From Sphingomonas sp. JUb134 (GTDB lineage Bacteria; Pseudomonadota; Alphaproteobacteria; Sphingomonadales; Sphingomonadaceae), in assembly GCF_004341505.2 (NCBI RefSeq), contig NZ_SLYP02000001.1, forward strand, positions 2,876,501 to 2,940,500: a stretch of 64,000 bases of DNA, given 5' to 3'. Made by a program: the position numbers and the translations under genes. This document shows positions 25,834 through 34,320 of this stretch, one piece after another (the first letter of the stretch is position 1; each line of letters begins with the position of its first letter). The notes below the pieces were generated by a model. The model had not been told where the DNA came from. It worked only from the letters and a program-made list of their open reading frames with translations, and made no database searches.

Positions 25834-26791
25834 ACCCGAAGCGGGGAAGGTCGCCGCCCTTCCCCGCTCTCGCCTGCACCTGCAGTTCCTGCTCGACAAT
25901 GGGGCCGAGCCGGACGTGGTGCTCTACCGGGACGCGTTCATGCGCGAGCCCGTCGAGGCGAGCTACCCGGGGCGGGCCGTCGATTTGGGCCGGGAATCGC
26001 TTCCCGGGCGCTCCCCTACAAGCGTGCTCGCGACCCGACGGGCAAATGCAGCCTATTATCGCTCGGTCGCGGCACTCCTGCAGCCGCTCGGTATCGAGCG
26101 GCTGATCCTGTTCCTGGAGGGGGAGCCGCTGGAGCGTTTCCTGATGGGCTTGCCCGAAATCCGCACGGTGGAACTGTGGGAGGACGGGCTCTCGCACTAC
26201 ACAGACCTGACCAGCCCTTTGTGGTACGCGGCCCGGGGCGCGGTACAGGCCGCGGTCGGCTTTTATCCTCGCGATATCCTCCACCGTCGGATCGACCGAT
26301 CGACCGTGGTCGTGCGCGACCGATTCGAGCGACGGAACCTGGTGCTGAAGTCCCCGGCTTTGCCCGGTGAGCAACGGGACGCGCTGTTGTTCGTCGGCTC
26401 GCCCCTGGTCGAAGATGGCATTATCCGCCACACTCGATTTCTGACAGCAATGCGCAAGGTAGCGGCGGCAAGCCCGATCGCGGTGCGCTACTTGCCACAT
26501 CCTCGCGAAAATCTGGCACGGCTGCGGGCGGACCTCACCGGCATCAGCAACGTGGAAATCGAGCCCAACACTAGCGGATTGATGGAGCACGCGGGCAGGT
26601 TCGGCTACCGGGCCTATGCCGCGGCGATTTCCACCGGCCTGCTGGATCTAGGACGCTTCGACCAGAGCGTCTACGTTCCGCAGATGTTCGGCTGCACGCG
26701 AATGGCCCGAGCACTGCGCCAGTGGCCGGCCAATCCGGTGCGGCTCGTGGACGATGAGCAGTCCCTGCGGGGCTTTCTTGCTCAACATTGA
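25817..26791 (+). CDS. Putative sialyltransferase-like glycosyltransferase (GT52-type?)
   Basis: 324 residues overlapping neuA by 17 bases. Seen: LILFLEGEPLERFLMGLPEIRTVELWEDGLSHY, then LLFVGSPLVEDGIIRHTRF, YLPHPREN and a late GYRAYAAAISTGLLDLG. A GxPL strand, a PHPRE basic motif and a late Ser/Thr-rich loop are what I expect of GT52/PST-type bacterial sialyltransferases, and the gene is coupled to a CMP-sialate synthetase. The family call is from memory of motif patterns and is tentative; the transfer of a nonulosonic acid is inferred from context. Confidence 0.55.
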   Translation: MSSTRKPEAGKVAALPRSRLHLQFLLDNGAEPDVVLYRDAFMREPVEASYPGRAVDLGRESLPGRSPTSVLATRRANAAYYRSVAALLQPLGIERLILFLEGEPLERFLMGLPEIRTVELWEDGLSHYTDLTSPLWYAARGAVQAAVGFYPRDILHRRIDRSTVVVRDRFERRNLVLKSPALPGEQRDALLFVGSPLVEDGIIRHTRFLTAMRKVAAASPIAVRYLPHPRENLARLRADLTGISNVEIEPNTSGLMEHAGRFGYRAYAAAISTGLLDLGRFDQSVYVPQMFGCTRMARALRQWPANPVRLVDDEQSLRGFLAQH

Positions 26792-26872
26792 TCCAGGGAC
26801 CTCGCCCCAAACCTTGAAGCCCGCGCATGTTCATGACATCCCGCGAACGTTGCGCGGCAAACTGAAAGATCT

Positions 26873-28327
26873 ATGCACACGCCGATCCTCGTCCGCCTCC
26901 GCCACTCCGGAGCTCTAGAAGCCAGCGCGATTGTGGCGGCCGTTCTGTTGGCAGCCGCCATCCTGCTGGGCGGATCCTCGCGCCCGTCCTTCGGGAACAT
27001 GGCACTGCAACTCATGGGCTTGGCGACGTTGCTGTTCGCCTTCGTCCGCCGGGACCTCGTTCCCGGCGGCCGGATCGGTCTTGCCGCTGTCGTCCTGCTG
27101 ATCCTCGCGGCCGCCCTGCCCCTGCTGTACACGATACCGCTTCCCCCAAGCATCTGGACCGCGTTTCCCGGCCGCGAAGAGGCAGTGAGGACTTACCAGG
27201 CCGCCTCTATTGCGCTTCCCTGGCACGGGGCAGGGCTGCGGGCGGGCATGGGCATCGCCGCCGCGCTTTATCTGCTCGCTCCTGCCGCAGTGCTCCTCGC
27301 CACCGCGCGGGCGACAGAAACGCAGCGCTGGAACCTGGTCTACATCCTGCTTGCGCTTGCCGCTTTTTCGATCTTCCTCGGGCTTGCGCAAGCCAGCCTC
27401 GGCAACCGCAACACCATCAAGGTGTACGGCACGAGCAGCATCAACGGGGCGCTCGGCTTCTTCGCCAATCGCAACCATCTTGCCACCCTTCTGCTCTGCG
27501 CCATCCCGATGGCCGCAGCATGCAGCATCCGATGGTCGCGAGGTCGCGAGCCGATCGAGCGCATGACCGCGATCGCCAGCGCTGTTTTGATCGCGCTCGC
27601 GATCCTCGGCATCGCCGCCACCACCGCTCGCGCAGGCCTGGTGCTCGTTCTGCCCATGATCTTTGGCGCGATCGCCCTTTTCGTGCGGTTCCGGAAGCTG
27701 ACGCTGCCCGACTCCGCCCCTCGCGGTAAGGGTCGCGCAGCAGGTCGATGGATGCTGCCGGTCGGACTTGGCCTCGCGCTGATCCTCGGCCTGGCACTGG
27801 CGCTTCATTCCTTCGGTGCGGCATTAAGCGGACGCGTACAGTCCCAGGGCCTGGTCGATGCGGGCCGGCTCGGCTTCTACCAGGTCACCAGCGAGGCGAT
27901 CGGCCAGTATTTCCCGCTCGGCTCCGGCCCGACCACCTTCACGCAGGTCTACGCCATGCGAGAACCGGTGGAGCAGGTCGCCAGCACCTTCGTGAACCAT
28001 GCGCACAATGATTATCTCGAGATCACGCTCGAATACGGCGTCATCGGCGTAATGCTCGTTGGGCTTTTCCTCGCATGGTTCCTATGGGCAGCGGCCACGG
28101 CATGGTTCGGCCGCGCCGAGCCTCCCTCCCTGCTGGGAGCTGCGGCCAGTGTGGCGATCCTGGCGGTTCTGCTGCATTCGCTAGGAGATTATCCGCTCCG
28201 CACCACCACGATGGCATGCGTCTTCGCGTTGCTCTGCGGCTTACTCGTTCCCGCTCCTCATCGCGTTCGGCGCACGTCTGATGCCGCATCGCAGCAAAGA
28301 ATGCGGCGCCGAGTTGCTGCACCGTAG
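26873..28327 (+). CDS. O-antigen polymerase/ligase family membrane protein (Wzy_C)
   Basis: 484 residues with about ten to twelve membrane helices and a large periplasmic loop. The Wzy_C-type block is seen at INGALGFFANRNHLATLLLCAIP and the later HNDYLEITLEYGVIGVML, which is the conserved signature near the last helices of O-antigen ligases and polymerases. It acts on undecaprenyl-linked chains at the periplasmic face. Polymerase versus ligase cannot be decided by sequence alone; position in the nonulosonate module favours polymerisation. It follows the sialyltransferase-like gene after 81 bases. Confidence 0.85.
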   Translation: MHTPILVRLRHSGALEASAIVAAVLLAAAILLGGSSRPSFGNMALQLMGLATLLFAFVRRDLVPGGRIGLAAVVLLILAAALPLLYTIPLPPSIWTAFPGREEAVRTYQAASIALPWHGAGLRAGMGIAAALYLLAPAAVLLATARATETQRWNLVYILLALAAFSIFLGLAQASLGNRNTIKVYGTSSINGALGFFANRNHLATLLLCAIPMAAACSIRWSRGREPIERMTAIASAVLIALAILGIAATTARAGLVLVLPMIFGAIALFVRFRKLTLPDSAPRGKGRAAGRWMLPVGLGLALILGLALALHSFGAALSGRVQSQGLVDAGRLGFYQVTSEAIGQYFPLGSGPTTFTQVYAMREPVEQVASTFVNHAHNDYLEITLEYGVIGVMLVGLFLAWFLWAAATAWFGRAEPPSLLGAAASVAILAVLLHSLGDYPLRTTTMACVFALLCGLLVPAPHRVRRTSDAASQQRMRRRVAAP

Positions 28328-28503
28328 CAGTTGGTATAAGAAACTTTAAGCGCAGCTCCTTCATCACGAGAGTGGGAAGGGTCGGTGGATAACGAGGTTC
28401 ATTGGTCACCGCATACCGGTGCCATGGATGGTGGGTACTGAGCGATCACAGGCGCAGCGCGACGTGGCGGGGGCTCGTCGCGGCGTCATTCGAGGAGTTT
28501 ATT

Positions 28504-29388
28504 ATGAGCGTCAAAGTTATCGCCGAGGTCGGCTGCAACCACATGGGCAGCATGGACATCGCCAAGGAGCTGATCCAGGTCGCGGCGATTTACGCCAAGG
28601 CGGACGTGGTCAAGTTCCAGAAGCGCAACAACCGGGAGCTTCTGACCGAGGCGCAGTATAACGCGCCCCACCCGAACCCCGCCAACTCCTACGGCGACAC
28701 CTATGGCGCGCACCGCGAATTCCTCGAGTTCGACGTCGACCAGCACCACGAGCTGAAGGCCGAGTGCGAGAAGTTCGGCATCGAATATTCGACGTCAGTC
28801 TGGGATACGACTTCGGCACGCGAGATGGCGACGCTGAAGCCGTCGCTGCTCAAGGTTCCCTCGGCCTGCAACCTGCACTTCGAGATGCTCGACGTCCTCG
28901 CCAAGGACTTCGACGGCGACATCCACCTGTCGCTCGGCATGACCACCCATGACGAAGAGCAGCAGATCGTCGACTTCTTCGTGGAGCGCGGTCGCGCGAA
29001 GGACCTCGTCCTTTACGCCTGCACCTCGGGCTATCCGGTTGCCTTCGACGACCTCTGCCTGCTCGAAGTGACCCGCCTGAAGGACAAGTTCGGCGACAAG
29101 GTGAAGTCGATCGCCTTCTCCGGTCACCATCTGGGCATCGCTGCCGACATGGCTGCCGTTGCCCTGGGCGCCGAGTGGGTCGAGCGCCACTTCACCATGG
29201 ACCGCACCTGGAAGGGTACCGACCATTCCGCCTCGCTTGAGCCGGACGGCCTGCGCCGCCTGTGCCGCGACGTTCGCGCGGTCGCCAAGTCGCTCAAGTA
29301 CAAGTCGACCGAGATCCTGCCGGTCGAGCAGGTTCAGCGCGATAAGCTGAAGTGGCGTCCGAAGCCCAAGGCTGCCGAAGCGGCTTAA
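28504..29388 (+). CDS. neuB: NeuB-type nonulosonic acid synthase lacking the SAF domain
   Basis: 294 residues with the PEP-condensing TIM barrel of NeuB: IAEVGCNHMGSMDIAKELI, DVVKFQKRNN, STSVWD, LKVPSACNLHFEMLD, LSLGMTTHDE, LYACTSGYP and IAFSGHH. It should condense a mannosamine-type sugar with phosphoenolpyruvate to a sialic-like acid. Ordinary NeuB is about 340-350 residues with a C-terminal SAF (antifreeze-like) domain; this ends at KWRPKPKAAEAA and has none. GAGGAG lies seven bases before the ATG. A strong hairpin terminator follows. Confidence 0.88.
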   Translation: MSVKVIAEVGCNHMGSMDIAKELIQVAAIYAKADVVKFQKRNNRELLTEAQYNAPHPNPANSYGDTYGAHREFLEFDVDQHHELKAECEKFGIEYSTSVWDTTSAREMATLKPSLLKVPSACNLHFEMLDVLAKDFDGDIHLSLGMTTHDEEQQIVDFFVERGRAKDLVLYACTSGYPVAFDDLCLLEVTRLKDKFGDKVKSIAFSGHHLGIAADMAAVALGAEWVERHFTMDRTWKGTDHSASLEPDGLRRLCRDVRAVAKSLKYKSTEILPVEQVQRDKLKWRPKPKAAEAA

Positions 29389-29408
29389 GAGTTTACCTAA
29401 TCAGTGAG

Positions 29409-29446
29409 TGGCCATGCCGGACTGGGGTTCGGCATGGCCATTTACT
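29409..29446 (+). terminator. Intrinsic terminator after neuB
   Basis: An 11-base perfect stem (TGGCCATGCCG with CGGCATGGCCA) around a 10-base loop, followed by TTTACTTT. It closes the neuA-neuB module before the next glycosyltransferase. Confidence 0.85.
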
Positions 29447-29552
29447 TTGGCCCATCTAGCAGCGCTTGCGGCGCCGCCGACGACGACCGACGCTGCCCGT
29501 TAGGGTCCTGACGCCAAACCTCGCGCGTCGTACATCTGACCTTAGGATGCGC

Positions 29553-30830
29553 ATGAGCAGTCCGGCACTTCCGAGCGGCCCCGGCCCCACTGTTTGCTTC
29601 ATCGGTGTAGCGGGATCCGCGGCCACGACGCTTTCCATGGTCGCGGATGCGCTGAAAACAAGTTGGTCTGAAGCGCGTCTAGTCGTGTTGGACGTCGAGC
29701 GGTTCAACACTCAATCGACTTCCTCGTTTCACTGGTCGGGTACTGGCGAAGTCCTGCACCTGCCGATGGAGCAGTTCGGTCTGGCGAACTTCGCCCGACG
29801 CAAGAAGTTTCCCGCGGGTCTCAACCTACTTCTGAACGGCGGCCCCGCCGCGTATCGACGTCTGGTGCGGCACGCGACAGCTTTCTTGCGGGATATTGGC
29901 GCCGACATCCTGATCACGTGTAACGACACGTCCTATGTGGAGCAGGCCTTTCTCACCGCTGCAAAGGGCGTCGGCGCACGCACAGTCCTGATCCAAGAGG
30001 GGCCTTTCACCATCGTGCACGCGGCGCATCAGGGGATCCGCCCAGGTATCGTTGGGCGCGTAGGGCATCTCATGCGCACGTGGGGCATCCTGCCTAGGAA
30101 GGTGCCCTATGGCAGCTTCGGACATGATCTCGTGCTGGCCTGCTCATCCCATTATGCCGAACGCTTTGAGGCTCTCGGTGTGGCGCCCGCGGATATCCGA
30201 GTGACTGGCGTACCTCGGTTCGATGCCTTGGCACCCGTTGCCAAAAGCAAAGCACAGCCTGCCACGGTCCTTTACGTCTTCCAGCCATTCGTGTGGCAGG
30301 GACGCGTTGCTGGAGAGCCCGCGCGGGCGGTGCTCGCGATGATGGCGACTGGCCTCAACCAGGCTTATGAAGAGACGCCGTTCGATCTGGTCCTGCGACA
30401 GCATCCGCGTAGCGATCCAGAAACGCTGTCGTTCCTCGAAAGCTGCCTTCGCATCCCCTTCCGTTACTCACCGCAGGTGCCGCTACCGGAGGTTTTGACG
30501 AGCTGCGCGTGCGTTCTCGGCCACTATTCGGTCGGCCTGCTGGAGAGTCTGATCCTTCAGACGCCTGTTGTTTGCGTTCCAATTCCGGTCTCCGCCTTCA
30601 CCGAGAAGGAGGAGGGCGAAAAGCAGGCTTGGTTCGAGTCTACGGGCGTACCCTGCGCGTACACTTCCGACGATGTCTCGCGGCACCTTCTCGGCACCCT
30701 GCGGGGCGATGCCGTCAGCGAGTTGGACATCGACGCGGAAGTAGGCCCGCTCGACTGCAAAGCCTTGAATCGAACGGTGCACGCCATTCAGGACTTGATG
30801 CGAGAACGCACTAGCGCTCGTCAAGGTTGA
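29553..30830 (+). CDS. Putative GT-B polysaccharide glycosyltransferase, family unknown
   Basis: 425 residues. The visible blocks are VCFIGVAGSAATTLSMVA, ILITCNDTSY, a VLIQEGPF strand-loop, TGVPRFDALAP, YVFQPF, LRQHPRSDPET and GHYSVGLLESLILQTPVVCV. The order resembles GT-B enzymes of the CDP-glycerol transferase/epimerase-like kind, where the HPRSD and the final E-containing loop bind the donor. The same blocks occur in the convergent gene at 30865-32139. I chose ATG 29553 (AGG at good distance); ATG 29547 is possible. The acceptor and donor are unknown. Confidence 0.7.
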   Translation: MSSPALPSGPGPTVCFIGVAGSAATTLSMVADALKTSWSEARLVVLDVERFNTQSTSSFHWSGTGEVLHLPMEQFGLANFARRKKFPAGLNLLLNGGPAAYRRLVRHATAFLRDIGADILITCNDTSYVEQAFLTAAKGVGARTVLIQEGPFTIVHAAHQGIRPGIVGRVGHLMRTWGILPRKVPYGSFGHDLVLACSSHYAERFEALGVAPADIRVTGVPRFDALAPVAKSKAQPATVLYVFQPFVWQGRVAGEPARAVLAMMATGLNQAYEETPFDLVLRQHPRSDPETLSFLESCLRIPFRYSPQVPLPEVLTSCACVLGHYSVGLLESLILQTPVVCVPIPVSAFTEKEEGEKQAWFESTGVPCAYTSDDVSRHLLGTLRGDAVSELDIDAEVGPLDCKALNRTVHAIQDLMRERTSARQG

Positions 30831-30864
30831 GAAAGTCGCTTCGACTGACTTGGCCACAGCCTGT

Positions 30865-32139
30865 TCAGCGCACCTCCAACAGCGCCATCAACTGCCGAGC
30901 CACCTCATCGGAGCCTTGCAGCCGCACCTCGCCGATCTGCTCCTTGATCAGCGCTCGCGGCGGTGCCAGTTCTCTCTGGTCGAGCGTCTCATCCAGGAAA
31001 GCCGCAACGGCCGCCGCGTCGTCAAAGACGGGGAGGCCTAAACCGGACAAACTCGCGGCCTTGTTGGCCTCATCCCCCTGGGCGAAAGCTTTCGGATCCA
31101 ACCGCACGGCTGCAACCGGGGCACCGCACACCGCGGCCTCCAGCAGTGCCGACGAGTAGAAGCCGACGAAGGCATCTGCGGAGATCAGGTCGTCGGTAAG
31201 CGACCGCGCATCGGAAAAGGCGAGAACTTCAGCCAGCGGCGAGAAGCGGCTCGCGATCCGGGCGCGCTCGGCCTCGTCCGAACGCGGATGCATGCGGATG
31301 CCCAGCTGGATCGGACGCTTCCGCGCCAGTTCTGTCAGACCATCCATGAGCAGGAGTTCCGCCCTATCCGCCTCGGTCCGATCCAGCTTTCGGTCCGCTC
31401 GGAAAGGCTGATGCAGGAACAACACGCGCTTCGTCTCGGACGTGCGCGTCCGGTCCCGCCACTTTTCCCGGAGTTCTGCCAGGGCATCGAAGCGCGGACA
31501 CGGCACGACGGCGAGTTTTGCCGGATCCAAGCCGCGTTCCAGCGCCACCCGCCCGCGTCCGGGAGACGTGATGAAGAAGCGATCGACCTTGCCCCCTATG
31601 AGGTCGCGGCGCGGGATAAGACCCAGCCGGCGCAAGCCGCCGAAGACCAGCTTCTGCTTCCGGTTGCTGAACTCAGGCGCCGTCGCCGGACGCACCGGCA
31701 TGCTGAACGGCCCTTCATCGATCTGCGCGACCTTGATCCCTGCGCGAGATGCAGCAGCGATCATCGCCTGCTCAGGGAACCCCCTGGAGTGACAGATCAG
31801 CATTGCGCCGACGCTCCTTTCGTCCAACAGCTTGCCGAATGCGTCGATCATCTGCTCGAAGCGACGTGCTCCTCCGGAAAGGGCGAGGTTAGGCCCTGCC
31901 GTCCGGAAGATATCGCGCAAGCCGAAGTCCGCAGGCCGAAGCCGCAGCACCTCGGACTTGAACCCCTGGTATCGAGCGACACCGCGCCGGTCGAACAGCG
32001 ACATGTCGACGACGGTAGCTTGAGTTTCTGGAGAGACCCGCGCCAACGCGCCTTCGATCGCGGCCAGGGTGCCTGGGTGCGACCCGCCGGCCCCCACCAA
32101 CGCGATCCGTGCGACATCTGTTACTGAATTGGTCATCAT
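30865..32139 (-). CDS. Putative GT-B glycosyltransferase, homologous to its convergent neighbour
   Basis: 424 residues with VALVGAGGSHPGTLAAIEGA, QIDEGPFSMPVR, VPCPRFDALAEL, VLFLHQPF, RMHPRSDEAERAR and GFYSSALLEAAVCGAPVAAV. Four of these blocks (EGPF, PRFDALA, HPRSD and the terminal S-LLE-loop) match the gene at 29553-30830 in the same order, so the two are distant homologues facing each other. The start at 32139 is one of two adjacent ATG codons without a good ribosome site. Role in the polysaccharide locus is by context only. Confidence 0.68.
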   Translation of the reverse strand: MMTNSVTDVARIALVGAGGSHPGTLAAIEGALARVSPETQATVVDMSLFDRRGVARYQGFKSEVLRLRPADFGLRDIFRTAGPNLALSGGARRFEQMIDAFGKLLDERSVGAMLICHSRGFPEQAMIAAASRAGIKVAQIDEGPFSMPVRPATAPEFSNRKQKLVFGGLRRLGLIPRRDLIGGKVDRFFITSPGRGRVALERGLDPAKLAVVPCPRFDALAELREKWRDRTRTSETKRVLFLHQPFRADRKLDRTEADRAELLLMDGLTELARKRPIQLGIRMHPRSDEAERARIASRFSPLAEVLAFSDARSLTDDLISADAFVGFYSSALLEAAVCGAPVAAVRLDPKAFAQGDEANKAASLSGLGLPVFDDAAAVAAFLDETLDQRELAPPRALIKEQIGEVRLQGSDEVARQLMALLEVR

Positions 32140-32317
32140 CAGGCCCGAGAGGCAGTGGCCCGGAAAAGGGCGTGGGATCCAGAGCGCCCCGCGCGGGTCG
32201 CTGCTATGCAACGACGTTCCTATACGGATATCGGAGCGGCGCCAATCTAGGGTGTGGTGGCTCGCATCGCGAACCCACCCGCGCAGCGCCGTTGCCTCTC
32301 CCTTCGGCGCAAGCTGT

Positions 32318-32346
32318 TTTGCACCGCAGCGTAGAGCCGCTATAAC
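32318..32346 (+). promoter_or_regulatory. Candidate promoter of the large pyruvyl-transferase gene
   Basis: TTTGCA and TATAAC are separated by exactly 17 bases. Transcription would start near 32353 and the gene starts at 32376. A TATAAC also precedes the next gene (34288) but without a matching -35. This is motif evidence only. Confidence 0.4.
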
Positions 32347-32375
32347 ATTGGACCCACAGAGCCGAGGAGACTAGT

Positions 32376-34250
32376 TTGACCGACGTTGCCGCCCCGCATG
32401 TTGAGGCGCTACCAGCTTCGGCCGGCAGACTGTCTGACACACATAGTGCGTTGAAGGAGGCTCAGCAGAGAGCCGTCTTGCGCTTCATGAGCCTCGACGC
32501 TCTTCTCGGTAAGAAACTCCACACGCCCGGCCACGCCATTCAATTTGGCGTGGATGGCGCCTCCCCGCTGCCCCTGCTCCGCGGCCTGGGCTGGACTGTG
32601 GGCTTCAACCGAGCACATCCGGAGACCGCTGCAGACGCGCGGATGCTGTACAAGCTTGAAGAGACGACGGGGCAGGACGGGAACGGCGCTCGCATCGCGC
32701 TCCAGCTAGGAATCCAGCATTTCGATGCTGCAGAGCAGGCGTTGGTGGACGAGATCTTCGACGCGCTGCCGCTTGGCGCACTTTTGGTCTTGGAAGTGGA
32801 CATCGATCGAAAGCGCACGCTTCTCGCGAAGCAACTTGGCGAGGCGGCAGCAGCACTGCAGCACATGGCATCCTTATCCGGCGCGCAGATCAACGCGGCG
32901 CGCCCGGTCCTCAATGCCTACTGGATTGTCGCTGAGAAGACTACGAACACAGAAAAGCAGGAGTCGGCAAAGGCGCTCAAGGCGTTGAAACGCTGGCAGC
33001 GACTCGCCGCGTTCGGAAAGCTAAGCCGGCCGCTTGCTAGTGCACTCGACGCTGGTTGGCGTCTAGCAGCACAGCTGCGCCGAGGAGAAGTCGCACGCTA
33101 TCGCGCGGTCAATCTCATGCTCGAGCGGCGGTACAAGAAGCAGTCGACGCAAGCACGAACTTCCGGACGGCCGCCGATCATGCACCTCGGGGTGCATGTG
33201 GCGGCAAATGCCGGTGACGCCGTCCTGTTCGAAGCAGTTCGCAGCGCTTTCGACGTCCCGGCGGACATCGGCTGGGACCTGAAGAACGTTCGCGACCCGG
33301 TGGACGAGGCGCTCATCGCACGCATCAACCGCGGCAGCGGCCTGGTGATCGGCGGCGGGGGCCTGTTCCTGGTCGACAACAGCACCAGCGCGATCTCTGG
33401 ATGGCAATGGCCGGTTCCGACGCCGCTGCTCAAGCAGATCGAAGTGCCGATCGCGGTGTTCGCGGTAGGCTACAACCGCTTCCGCGGGCAGGTGGAATTC
33501 CCAGAGGTCTTCGTCGAGAGCCTGCAACTGCTGGTCGAGAAGAGCGGTTTTGTCGGCATCCGCAACCGTGGCAGCATGGAGGCGCTCCGCGGCTATCTAC
33601 CGCAGCATCTGGCCGACAAGCTGGTCTATCAGCCCTGCACCACCACGGTGATGAGCTATCTCAACATGCCGCGTGCGGCGCGTCCTCCCAAGCGGGATGA
33701 CCGGCCTACGTTCGTGCTGAACGCCGCCTTCGACCGCTTCGGTCTGCGCCTCAAGGGCCGCGAGGCGCCGACACTCGGTGGCATGGCTGCGATGGCACGT
33801 CGGGCCGCAGATCGCGGCTGGCGCGTCATCCTCGTCGGCCATGTCTTCGATGATGAGGCGGTGGCACCGTATCTGGACCAGGCTGGCGTTCCGTACGAGG
33901 TTCGCCACTTCACCGGCGTCTCCACCGCGGAGATCCTATCCTTCTACGAGAGCGTGGACCTGGTCGCCGGTATGCGCGGTCATGCACAGATGATCCCGTT
34001 TGGTATGGGGACGCCGATCATCTCGCTGGTGGCTCACGACAAGATGCAATGGTTCCTCGATGACATCGGCCATTCCGATTGGGGTGTCGAGTTCGATAGC
34101 CCGGACGTGCGCGATCGAATGGTCGCCGCCTTTGATACAGCGGCAGACAACATCGACCTGCGTCGCCAGCAGGTCGCCGCGGCTCGCGAAACGCTTTGGA
34201 AGATCACCCAGACGAACCTCGCGACGATCCGCTCCGTGATGAATTACTGA
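32376..34250 (+). CDS. Two-domain polysaccharide pyruvyl transferase family protein
   Basis: 624 residues. The C-terminal half (about 270-600) is a PS_pyruv_trans domain: HLGVHVAANAGDAVLFEAVRS, GLVIGGGGLFL, SGFVGIRNRGS and GMRGHAQMIPFGMGTPIISL, the typical substrate-binding end. The first 260 residues are of unknown function, helix-rich. The start codon is TTG at 32376 with a strong GAGGAGA seven bases before; no ATG occurs until codon 38. It would transfer a pyruvate ketal (from PEP) to a sugar, but may act as a glycosyltransferase-like enzyme. Confidence 0.8.
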   Translation: MTDVAAPHVEALPASAGRLSDTHSALKEAQQRAVLRFMSLDALLGKKLHTPGHAIQFGVDGASPLPLLRGLGWTVGFNRAHPETAADARMLYKLEETTGQDGNGARIALQLGIQHFDAAEQALVDEIFDALPLGALLVLEVDIDRKRTLLAKQLGEAAAALQHMASLSGAQINAARPVLNAYWIVAEKTTNTEKQESAKALKALKRWQRLAAFGKLSRPLASALDAGWRLAAQLRRGEVARYRAVNLMLERRYKKQSTQARTSGRPPIMHLGVHVAANAGDAVLFEAVRSAFDVPADIGWDLKNVRDPVDEALIARINRGSGLVIGGGGLFLVDNSTSAISGWQWPVPTPLLKQIEVPIAVFAVGYNRFRGQVEFPEVFVESLQLLVEKSGFVGIRNRGSMEALRGYLPQHLADKLVYQPCTTTVMSYLNMPRAARPPKRDDRPTFVLNAAFDRFGLRLKGREAPTLGGMAAMARRAADRGWRVILVGHVFDDEAVAPYLDQAGVPYEVRHFTGVSTAEILSFYESVDLVAGMRGHAQMIPFGMGTPIISLVAHDKMQWFLDDIGHSDWGVEFDSPDVRDRMVAAFDTAADNIDLRRQQVAAARETLWKITQTNLATIRSVMNY

Positions 34251-34320
34251 ATAGATTGGGCCGCGCCGGACCGTGGCCCAGTCCCGTTATAACAATGTGC
34301 TCGGGTGCGCAGGAGCTTTC

